A stretch of 53,387 nt of DNA from contig WQXJ01000011.1 of assembly GCA_009784895.1 (NCBI GenBank), positions 1 to 53,387 on the forward strand, in the 5' to 3' direction. The position numbers were made by a program, and so were the translations under genes. Shown piece by piece: positions 27,521 to 37,000 of this stretch; the stretch's first letter is position 1; each line of letters opens with the position of its first letter. The stretch is from Micrococcales bacterium. Its GTDB lineage: Bacteria > Actinomycetota > Actinomycetes > Actinomycetales > WQXJ01. The notes beneath the pieces were generated by a model. The model was not told the DNA's origin. It saw only the letters and a list, made by a program, of their open reading frames with translations, and made no database searches.

Positions 27521-27823
27521 CGCCACCTGCCCCCAACGGGTAGAGCCCAGATTCAACCAGCTCCGCCCGGCGCCCTAGACCGGACTGTCCGTTTGGTCAA
27601 AAGCCAGGCGCGGTTTGAACCACGCCCACGCCGCGCCAACGCCGGTGCCAGCCTGGCTGATGGCCACGCCCTCAGGGCGCCTGCGCCGCGCCAGCCTGCA
27701 ATGGCGGTAGGTTAGGGCGCATAGGCTTGGAAATGCGGTAGCCAAGCTGGGCCCTGCCGTGACACGACGCTTCCCCTTCGGTTGGGTGGACCTAGTCACC
27801 ACCGGCACCGCCAGGAGGACACC
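27521..27823 (+). other. Intergenic region between surface genes 1 and 2
   Basis: No credible gene. It has an imperfect hairpin GGCGCGGTTTGAACCACGCC at 27607-27626 (a weak terminator candidate) and TAGGTT/TAGGCT hexamers near 27712-27730 that could be -10 boxes for the second gene. A minus-strand open frame across the region has no ribosome binding site or recognisable content. Confidence 0.4.
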
Positions 27824-30800
27824 ATGACGACCCCAACGTGGCGTAAGGGCTCAAGGACGCTGGGCGCAGCGGCCGTAGCAGCACTGATTCTGACCGGGTT
27901 GACCGCCTTACCCCCAGCCCAAGCCGCCATGCCGGTGCCTTTTGCCCAACGCTTCCAGGTCAACGCCAACGGCGCCATCACCACCTTTGGTAATGCCTTG
28001 TTGACCTGCCAGGCGGCTACGGCCTGCACCACAGCCCAAAACGGGACCACGGCCAACAACAACGACTACACCATGGTCAACATCGATGCCGATACGGACC
28101 CGAGTACCTTCAACTCCTCTGCCTCCAATCTGTCGCTGCCGGCCGGATCAACCGTGCTTTGGGCCGGGCTGTATTGGGGGGCCCGGCTGACAGCCGGTAC
28201 CAGTGGTGCCGCCGGCACCGGTACCCGTACCCAGATGAGGTTGCAAGTGCCAGGCGGTAGTTACCAGACCATCACATCAGCCCAGGAGTTTGGCCCCGAC
28301 TCGACCCAGTCCAACGCCTATCAAGAGTTTGCCGACATCACCACCCTGGTCCAAAACGCCGGCTCCGGCACTTATTGGGGCGCCAATGTGGTGGCAGGCA
28401 CCGGCAAAGACCGCTACGCCGGTTGGTCCATCACGGTGGTTTACTCCGCGCCGGGTATGCCGCTGCGCAACTTGACGGTTTTTGACGGTTTCCAACTGGT
28501 CCAAAGCGGCAAGTCGGTTAGCGTCACCGTCTCGGGCTTCTTGGCACCAACGTCTCCCCCAGTTACGGCCGGGTTGAACATGATGGTCTACGAGGGCGAT
28601 GCTGGCCTGACCGGGGATAACGTCACGCTCAACGGCGCCCAGCTGGCCACGGCCGTCTCCCAAGGCACCAACTTCTTCAACTCCAGTGCTGATGACAACG
28701 GCAGCCTTGTGACCAGCCGCACACCGGCCTACCGCAATATGCTGGGCTTCGACATCAAAGCCCTGACCACCACTAACGTCTTGCCGCCGGGTAACGGCGT
28801 GACGCCAGGCTCGGCCACCTTCGCTTTCAACACTTCTTCTGACACTTACTTCCCCGGCATGGTGGCCTTGGCAGTTGACCTTTACGCCCCGGATTTCAGC
28901 GCCTCGACCAAGTCGGTGGTCAACTTGGGCGGCCACGACCCGGCCAAACCGGGTGACACGCTCGAATACAACGTCACCATTGTCAACTCCGGCCAGGACA
29001 ACGCCGTCAACTCGGTTGTGACTGATTCCTTGCCGCCAAACGTCACCTATGTGCCTGGGTCAATGGAGTTAGTTACCCAGATCGTTGGGGGGACTTCAGT
29101 CATTCTGCCCCAGGCGCTGACAGACGCGGCCGATGCCGATGTGGGGCGTTACGATGCCGCGGCCCGTCGGGTGGTTATCAACGTTGGCCAAGGCGCTACT
29201 AACGCGGCTGGGGGCGAGATTCCGATTGGCCAGCAGGTCTCTTTCAAGTTCCGGGTGACCTTGGATAGTCCCGATTCGGCTGGCACAACTGTGACCAACC
29301 AGGCTGATTTGGCCTACACCGCCAAGGTTTCGCAGGTTTCTTCGAACTACACCACCCCGCCGGTCTCAGTGGTGGTAGCCGAGGAAGCCGATGTTCAGCT
29401 GACCAAGTCCATGTCACCCAACCCGGTCAACGCCGGTGGCACCGTCACCGCCACCCTGCATGTGTTCAATGCTGGGCCTTCGCCGGCCACCGGTGTTTCG
29501 GTGACGGACTCGATGCCGGCCGGTGTCACGGTCACGGCCGTTGATATGTCCATTCCTCCCGGTAACTGCCCTTTGCCCACCGGCCCTGGCCAGCCCTTCA
29601 CCTGCCTGGTTGGGGATATGGCCGTGGGCGATACCGTCACTATCACAGTCACCGGTACGGCGGCAGCCAATTTGGCTCCTGGCCAGCTGGTCAACGTGGC
29701 CACTGCCACCGCCACGACGGCGGACCCGGACTTGTCCAATAACACCGCCGCCGCCACCATTGTCTCTAGGGTCAGCGCCGATGTCGCCATCGCCAAAACC
29801 ACATCGAATTTCGATCCCAAGCCGGGCGAGCTGGTCACTTTCACTTTGACTGCCACCAATCACGGGCCGTCTGATGCCACCAATGTCGTCATTTCTGACG
29901 CCGTCATCACGTCGAGTTACCTCTCCCTGGTGGCGGTTGATCCACTGGCCTCTGGGGCGGTGTGTACCCTGGGCCCGGTTGTGACCCAATGCACTTTGGC
30001 CACCCTGCCAGCTGGTGAGACGGTCGCCGTTGAGGTGACCGGTTGGGTCTCGCCCAGTGCGCCGGCCGGCAGCCCGCTGAGAAACGTCGGCACTGTCACC
30101 GCCGCCACACCCGATCCGGTGATTTCGAACAACCTGTCAACAATTGACATGACTGTGGGCTCACCGGAAGCTGATTTGTCGATTGCCAAGACCGGGCCGG
30201 CCAGCGCTATGCCCGGCGGCACCATCACCTACACCTTGACCGTAACCAACCAAGGTCCCTCGGCTTCCACTGATGCCACTGTCGAAGACATCCTGCCGGC
30301 GGGCCTGACGGCCATCTCCGCCACGTCAACCCAGGGCAGTTGCACCATCTCAAGTGCTGCGGGCATCGACACCGTCACCTGCGACATCGGCCCCATGGCC
30401 GGACCCTCCGCCCCAACCCTGCCCGGTCAGGTGACTGACCCAAGTACCTTGGCCACGGCCACTATCACCATCGTGGCCCGGATCGATCCGGCGCTGACCG
30501 GCTCGCTCAGCAACACCGCCAGCGTCGACGGACCCGAGGACCCGGATGGTGGCAACAACACCACTCCGCCGGTTGTGACTCCGCTGGCCCCACAAGCCAA
30601 TCTGGCCATCACCAAGACTGCCAACCGCACCACTCTTCCCGGCGCTGGTGACGGCGTCACTTACACCGTGACACTGCGCAACCGCGGTCCCTCGGTCAGC
30701 CACGAAGTTGTTATCACCGACCAGCTGCCGGCCGCCTTCGACTTTGACAGCGCCGCCTGGACACTGACCGGCCCTTCGGCCGACGCTGGCGGCTGTTTGC

Positions 30801-33775
30801 CCCTCGGCCCGGTTGTAGGTAGCCACCAACCACTTACCTGCGAAGTGCCGGATATGCCCATTTGGAACCCGTCCGCGCCAGGTGACAACGTTTTGACTCT
30901 GGTGGTGGCGATGACGGCGCCAGCGGGTTACAGCCCGCCGGCCGGCACCACCGAAACCGAAATCGCCTCGGTGCTCGCCATCACGCCAGATCCGATCATG
31001 GTCAACAATGAAGCCACTTGGACCCTGCAAGACACCGCCCAGGTTGACTTAGAGGTCGTCAAGTCCTCCAGTGGCAACCCGGTGGCCGGTGGGCAGGTCA
31101 CCTACACCATCACCGCCAACAACCTCTCGGCGCTCGATAGTGCCGCCGATGTCGAGCTGTCCGACACCTTGCCAGCTGGAGTCACCTTCGACTCGGCTAC
31201 CCCGGCCGGCCAGTGCAGCGCCACCGGTCAGCTAGTGACCTGCACTCCGGCAGGCGGCAGCCTCGCCGCCGGGGGCATCGCTAGCTTCCAGATCCTGGTA
31301 GACATCGACCCCAGCCTGGCTGACGGCACCATGCTTACCAACACAGTCACAGTGACCAGCAGTACACCGGATCCGATCTTGGACAATAACACCGCTTCGG
31401 TGACGGACCCGGTCGCCGCCCAGGTCGACATCCTGGTCGACGCCCTGAACCTGGCCGATGCCGGCGCCGGGGCCTACAACGGCCCGGGTTCGATCCGGAC
31501 TCAGACCTTCACCGTGACCAACGACGGCCCATCGGTGGCCCGGGCTGTCCAGTTCACCGCCCGCCTGGCGGTTGATGCCACGGTTGATGTGGCCGGGCTG
31601 GTTGGCACTATGCCCGGTTGCACCATCAGGGCCCGGTCGATTACCTGCTTGGTTGATAACGGCACCGATGGCAGCTCAGACCTGCAACTCAACCAATCCG
31701 TCGCCGTCACCATCCCGTGGACCTTGGCCTCCAATGTCACCCCTGGCAGCTACTTGGCCGATGGCCTGGTCGGCTGGCCCTACGGCGCCAATGTGACGGT
31801 TTCAACCAGCACCACCGAAACCGACCTGACCAACAACTACCAAGAGGTTGACCTGATCGTTGACCCGGCCCAGACCGATATAGAGCTGACCAAAACCGCC
31901 CTGACCACCACCACTAACCCGGTAGACGGTGACCCCGCCTTCGTGGCTGGTTCGACCTTCACCTACCAACTGACCGCCCAGGTCCTGCCGGGCGCCGCCC
32001 GGGCGGAGAACGTCCAGCTGACCGACACCATGCCTGCCGGCTTTGAGGCCACGGCCGTTGGAACCACTGTTGGTACCTGCCAGGTTGATCCTGGTGGTGG
32101 CTCGATCAGTTGTGACCTGGGCACCATAGAGGGCTTCGATCTGGTGGGCCCGCCGGTGGTGCTGATTACCGTTAGCGGCACCATTGACCCGGCCGCCTTC
32201 TCCGATGGCAGCGGCAGCGAGGTCCAGTACACCAACACCGCTCAGCTAACCTCCAGCACCGACGGCCTAGGCACCAATCCCCTGGCGCCCTTTAGCACAA
32301 CGGCCCAAACCACGGTGGACGTGGTGCGGCAAACCAATTTGTCCATCACCAAGGCGGCTAGTTCGCCCACTTTCACCGCCGGTGGCATAGCCCGTTGGAC
32401 CATTACCGTGGTCAACTCCGGCCCGTCTGATTTGCCGGCCGGCGCCACCATTACTGACACCCTGCAAGCCGGTTTGACCTTCAGCTCGGCCGGCTCCGAT
32501 CCATCGTGTTCAGCCGCAGGTCAGGACGTCACCTGCACGCCTCTGCCTGCCATCGCGGTTGGTGAAGCCGTCAGTTTGCAGCTGGCCGCCCAGATTCCGG
32601 CCGACATCCTAACGACTGATTTGGCCAACCCACCGGTCTTACCTGTTGTTGACGAGGTGACCAACCAAGCCACCATAGACGCACCAAGCCTGCCAGGCCC
32701 GGTGACCAGCCCGCCGGTCGTAACCCCAATCGTGGCCCAAGTTGATGTGGCCATTGCCGGCACCGTCACCCAACAGGTGGTGCCAGCTGGCTCGACCTTG
32801 GTCTACACCATCACCGGGGTCAATAACGGCCCCTCTGCCGCCCGCGATCCGCAGTCCGGTGTCAACTTCCCGCCGGAGTTCCAGATCGATTCGGTGGCTG
32901 TCCCGGCAGATCTGATCCAATGCGCCACCAATCCGACCATTCCTTTCGAAATCGACTGCACCACCATTCCATCTGGTCCAGGCGGCCCCATCGCCTTGCC
33001 CGGCATCTCTGCCACAGGCGTGGTCCAGGTGACCGTGCCAGCCAACACCGCACCTGGGGTCTACCAGGTCCTTGCCCACAATATGATCTTCGACGTTGAC
33101 GGCAACCCGCCGGACTTCAACCCCAGCAACAACATCGCCCGCATCAACGTCCTGGTCATCCCGGTAGCCGACGTTGCCGTCCAAAAAACCACTGTGACCA
33201 ATCCGGTAAAGGCCGGCCAGCCAGTGACCTATGCGCTTGACGTGACAAATTTTGGGCCCTCTGATACCACCGAAGTCCAGTTAGTCGACCAGGTACCGGG
33301 CAAGGCCACCTTCGCCTCGGCCCAGTATTCCGGTGGCGGGGCGGTGGCCTGCACGCCTGGCCCGGCCAGCGAGGACCAGCCGTCCATCACCTGCGAGCTA
33401 GGCGACCTGGCGGTGGGCCAAACCAAGACGGTGCTGGTCACCTTCAACACACCCGCGACGCTGAGCGGCAACCTGACCAACGCTGCGGTAGTCGGTTCAG
33501 TCGCCCAAGACCCGGTGGCAGCCAATAACCAGGCCAGTGTGGCTAACCCGGTGGTGGTAAGCCCGGGTCCCGGCCCCGGCCCTGGTCCAGGCCCCGGCCC
33601 CGGTCCTGGTCCTGGTGGCAGCGGAGCCGGCGGCCGGTTGCCGTGGACCGGCACGGACACGCTCAACCTGCTGGTTTGGGCTCTACTCGCGATTGCCGGT
33701 GGCCTGGCCTTGCGCCGCCTGCGCCACCACGCCAGCGTCAGCCCACGCTATTTGGCCAAACACCTCGCCACCTGA
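27824..33775 (+). CDS. LPXTG-anchored DUF11-repeat surface protein (longer paralogue)
   Basis: A 1983-residue secreted wall-anchored protein. The signal peptide covers residues 1-34 (basic WRKGSR, hydrophobic core, PAQA-A). A roughly 320-residue N-terminal domain contains VLWAGLYWGARL and a DRYAGW segment. Then come about eleven DUF11-like beta-sandwich modules, each recognised by a start such as ADVQLTKS or ADLSIAKTG and the core YTxTVxNxGPS...DxLPAG. A Gly-Pro repeat linker precedes LPWTG, a membrane helix and a basic tail. The ATG at 27824 with GAGGACACC before it matches the start region of the next gene. Such proteins are usually adhesins or stalk-like surface structures; the binding partner is unknown. 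Confidence 0.87.
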   Translation: MTTPTWRKGSRTLGAAAVAALILTGLTALPPAQAAMPVPFAQRFQVNANGAITTFGNALLTCQAATACTTAQNGTTANNNDYTMVNIDADTDPSTFNSSASNLSLPAGSTVLWAGLYWGARLTAGTSGAAGTGTRTQMRLQVPGGSYQTITSAQEFGPDSTQSNAYQEFADITTLVQNAGSGTYWGANVVAGTGKDRYAGWSITVVYSAPGMPLRNLTVFDGFQLVQSGKSVSVTVSGFLAPTSPPVTAGLNMMVYEGDAGLTGDNVTLNGAQLATAVSQGTNFFNSSADDNGSLVTSRTPAYRNMLGFDIKALTTTNVLPPGNGVTPGSATFAFNTSSDTYFPGMVALAVDLYAPDFSASTKSVVNLGGHDPAKPGDTLEYNVTIVNSGQDNAVNSVVTDSLPPNVTYVPGSMELVTQIVGGTSVILPQALTDAADADVGRYDAAARRVVINVGQGATNAAGGEIPIGQQVSFKFRVTLDSPDSAGTTVTNQADLAYTAKVSQVSSNYTTPPVSVVVAEEADVQLTKSMSPNPVNAGGTVTATLHVFNAGPSPATGVSVTDSMPAGVTVTAVDMSIPPGNCPLPTGPGQPFTCLVGDMAVGDTVTITVTGTAAANLAPGQLVNVATATATTADPDLSNNTAAATIVSRVSADVAIAKTTSNFDPKPGELVTFTLTATNHGPSDATNVVISDAVITSSYLSLVAVDPLASGAVCTLGPVVTQCTLATLPAGETVAVEVTGWVSPSAPAGSPLRNVGTVTAATPDPVISNNLSTIDMTVGSPEADLSIAKTGPASAMPGGTITYTLTVTNQGPSASTDATVEDILPAGLTAISATSTQGSCTISSAAGIDTVTCDIGPMAGPSAPTLPGQVTDPSTLATATITIVARIDPALTGSLSNTASVDGPEDPDGGNNTTPPVVTPLAPQANLAITKTANRTTLPGAGDGVTYTVTLRNRGPSVSHEVVITDQLPAAFDFDSAAWTLTGPSADAGGCLPLGPVVGSHQPLTCEVPDMPIWNPSAPGDNVLTLVVAMTAPAGYSPPAGTTETEIASVLAITPDPIMVNNEATWTLQDTAQVDLEVVKSSSGNPVAGGQVTYTITANNLSALDSAADVELSDTLPAGVTFDSATPAGQCSATGQLVTCTPAGGSLAAGGIASFQILVDIDPSLADGTMLTNTVTVTSSTPDPILDNNTASVTDPVAAQVDILVDALNLADAGAGAYNGPGSIRTQTFTVTNDGPSVARAVQFTARLAVDATVDVAGLVGTMPGCTIRARSITCLVDNGTDGSSDLQLNQSVAVTIPWTLASNVTPGSYLADGLVGWPYGANVTVSTSTTETDLTNNYQEVDLIVDPAQTDIELTKTALTTTTNPVDGDPAFVAGSTFTYQLTAQVLPGAARAENVQLTDTMPAGFEATAVGTTVGTCQVDPGGGSISCDLGTIEGFDLVGPPVVLITVSGTIDPAAFSDGSGSEVQYTNTAQLTSSTDGLGTNPLAPFSTTAQTTVDVVRQTNLSITKAASSPTFTAGGIARWTITVVNSGPSDLPAGATITDTLQAGLTFSSAGSDPSCSAAGQDVTCTPLPAIAVGEAVSLQLAAQIPADILTTDLANPPVLPVVDEVTNQATIDAPSLPGPVTSPPVVTPIVAQVDVAIAGTVTQQVVPAGSTLVYTITGVNNGPSAARDPQSGVNFPPEFQIDSVAVPADLIQCATNPTIPFEIDCTTIPSGPGGPIALPGISATGVVQVTVPANTAPGVYQVLAHNMIFDVDGNPPDFNPSNNIARINVLVIPVADVAVQKTTVTNPVKAGQPVTYALDVTNFGPSDTTEVQLVDQVPGKATFASAQYSGGGAVACTPGPASEDQPSITCELGDLAVGQTKTVLVTFNTPATLSGNLTNAAVVGSVAQDPVAANNQASVANPVVVSPGPGPGPGPGPGPGPGPGGSGAGGRLPWTGTDTLNLLVWALLAIAGGLALRRLRHHASVSPRYLAKHLAT
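33562..33617 (+). repeat. GC-rich hexamer repeat coding a Gly-Pro linker
   Basis: Roughly nine degenerate GGYCCY hexamers encode alternating Gly and Pro just before the LPWTG signal of the longer paralogue. The repeat probably spans the peptidoglycan as a stiff linker and could change length by slippage. The shorter paralogue has a different Gly/Pro/Asn-rich linker without perfect repeats. Confidence 0.85.
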
Positions 33776-34027
33776 CAAGGCAGTCAATCCATCTAGCCGG
33801 CCCAATACGGCTCGCCGGCCGTGAGGCGCTGGACTTGAGCCGGGCAGACCAGCCGGCTTGGGCAACGGCCCGCGGCCTGACCGCCTCACCCAGAGCCCTG
33901 ACACTAGCGCCGTTGGCACCACTATTTGGACGTTTTGGCCCGGCCGCCTGAGGCCGAGCCTGGGCCATGTGACAATCCCCGCAACGGTCGGCAATTGACT
34001 GCCTGGCCGCGAGGCGAGGAGGACACA

Positions 34028-37000
34028 ATGACCAACCCAAACTGGCAACGAGGCGCCCGCGTACTAGGCGCGGCGGTGGTCGCCGGGCTCATCCTAACCG
34101 GGTTGGCGGCGCTCCCCCCGGCTCAGGCCGCCATGCCGGTGCCCTTCGCCCAGCGGTTCCAGGTCAACGCCAATGGAGCCATCGCCACCTTTGGCAACGC
34201 CTTAATGACCTGCCAAGCCTCAACGGCTTGCACCACCGCCCAAAACTCCACCACGGCCAATAACAACGACCTGGTCATGGTCAACCTTGATGCCGACTCA
34301 GACCCAACCACCTTCAACTCCTCCGCCTCTCACTTGGAGCTGCCGGCGGGCTCGAGCGTGCTGTGGGCCGGGTTGTATTGGGGGGCTCGCTTGACGGCTG
34401 GCACCAGCGGTTCGGCCGGCGCGGGCGACCGCACCCAAATGCTGCTCAAAGTACCCGGCGCCAACAGCTACCAGGCCATTGCCTCCATCCAAGAATTTGG
34501 CCCTGACACCACCCAATCAGGCGCCTACCAGCAGTTCGCCGATGTCACCACGCTGGTCCAAGGCGCCGGCGGCGGCAACTATTGGGGTGCCAATGTCGTG
34601 ACCGGAACAGGCAAAGATCGATACGCCGGTTGGACCATCACCGTGGCTTATTCCGCCCCGGGTATGCCGCTGCGCAATTTGACCGTCTTCGATGGCTTCC
34701 AGGTGGTGCAAAACAACAAATCGGTTTCGGTGACCGTAGCCGGCTTCCTGGCACCGACCTCCCCGCCGGTCACGGCCGGTCTAACGATGATGGTCTACGA
34801 GGGTGATGCCGGCATTACCGGGGACAATGTCACGCTCAATGGCGCCCAGTTGGCCACCGCCGTCTCGCCGGGCTCCAACTTCTTCAACTCGACCGCTGAC
34901 GACAATGGCAAAGCAGTGACCAGCCGAACCCCGGCCCACCGCAATATGTTGGGTTTCGACATCAAAACCCTGGCCACATCCAACATCTTGACACCTGGTG
35001 ACGGCGTTTCTCCAGGCCGGGCCACGTTCTCCTTCAACACTTCATCCGATGTCTACCTGCCCGGCATGGTCGCCCTGGCGGTCGACCTTTACGCGCCAGA
35101 TTTCAGTGCCTCGGCCAAGACCGTGGTCAACCTCAATGGCAACGACCCAGCCAGGTCCGGCGACACCCTCGAATACCACGTCTCCGTGGTCAACTCCGGC
35201 CAGGACAACGCTGTTAACGCCGTCATCAGCGACGCCCTGCCGGCCGGCGTCACCTACGTTAACGACTCAATGGAGTTGATCACACAAGTGGTTGGCGGCA
35301 CCTCGGTTGTCGCGCCAAAGTTGCTGACGGACGGGGTCGATGCCGACGAAGGCCATTTCGACGCCGGCGCCAACCGGGTGGTGATCAACCTGGGCGAAGG
35401 GGCCACCAGCGCTAAGGGTGGCGAGATTCCAATTGGTCAGCAGGCCTCCTTCAGATTCCGGGTCACGCTGGACGGCCCCAGGGCGGTGGCCACCACCGTG
35501 ACCAACCAGGCTGACCTGGCTTACACCGCTAAGGTCGCCCAGGTCAGTTCTAACTATTCGACCCCGCCGGTTTCAGTCACACTGGCCGCCGAGGCCGATG
35601 TACAACTGACCAAGACCATGTCGCCCAACCCGGTCAGCGCCGGTCAGCCAGTCTTGACCACCTTGACCGTCTTCAACGCCGGGCCGGCCACCGCCTTGGG
35701 GGTGGCGGTTACCGACGCCATGCCTGCGTCTGTCACCGTAGCCGGGATTGCGGTGTCCAATTCCTCCAGCTGCGCCTTGCCGCCCGCCCCCGGTCAGCCC
35801 TTCACCTGCCAGGTGGGCGATTTGGCCGATGCCGAAAAGGTCACCATCACCGTGACCGGCACGGCGGCGGCCAACCTAGCGCCCGGACAGTTAGTCAATG
35901 TGGCCAGTGCCGCTGCCTCTACGCCAGATCCAGACCTGTCAAACAACACCGCCGCCGCCACCACTACTACCGGCACTAGCGCCGATTTAGCCATCACGAA
36001 ATCCACTTCGAATCCGACTCCAAGGCCTGGGGAGATAGTCAGCTTCACCATTACTGCCACCAACCACGGCCCCTCAGATGCCGCTGGTCTGATCATCTCC
36101 GATCTAGTGACCTCTAGTGCCTACCTTAGGTTGGTGGCAGTCGAGCCTGGCACGTCCGGGGCCACTTGTAACCCGGGCCCAATTTTGTCCCAGTGCGCCT
36201 TGGCAGCTTTGCCGGTGGGGCTGACGGTCAGCCTTGAGGTCACCGGATGGGTCTCGCCCAGCGCGCCGGCCGGTACCTCACTTTCCAACGCCGCTTCCGT
36301 CATCGCCACCACACCTGATCCGGCGACCCAAAACAACCTGACCTCAATTGGCCTGACCGTGGCCCCGCCCGAGGCGGATTTGTCCATCACCAAAACCGGC
36401 CCGGCCAGTGCGCTACCTGGTGGCACCATCAGCTACACCCTGTCCGTAACCAACCATGGGCCGGCTGACTCAACCGGCGCCAGGGTTCGCGACACTTTGC
36501 CAGCCGGTCTGACGGCCATTTCAGCCAGCTCGACCCTGGGTAGCTGTTCAATTGCTGGAGCCACTGTCAGCTGTGATCTTGGTGCCATGGCCGGGCCGGC
36601 CGCCCCAAACCTGCCGGGCCAGGCCCCTGACCCGAGCAGCTTGGCCACGGCCACCATCACCATTGAGGCGCAGATTGATCCGGCCCTGACCGGCTCGCTG
36701 GCCAACACCGCCCAGGTAGAGGGGCCCGAGGATCCAGATGACTCCAATAACACCTGGTCGATCGACACCCCGCTTGACCCCGAAGCAGATCCGGTTGCCA
36801 GCCAGGCCGATGTCGAGGTCAGCGCTCTAACGCTTGATAACCCCGGCGGCGCCGACGCCTACGGCGGCCCGGGTTCCCAGCGGATCCAGACCTTCATCGT
36901 GACAAATAATGGCCCGTCTGTGGCCAAGGCAGTCCAATTCACCGCTCAAATCGCCGTCCGTTCCTCGGTCGAATTGGCCCAGCTTGTTGGCACCATGCCT

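Noticed and set aside
27575-27808. Minus-strand 77-codon gene between surface genes 1 and 2
   Set aside because: No ribosome binding site or recognisable motif, and it covers the upstream region of gene 2.
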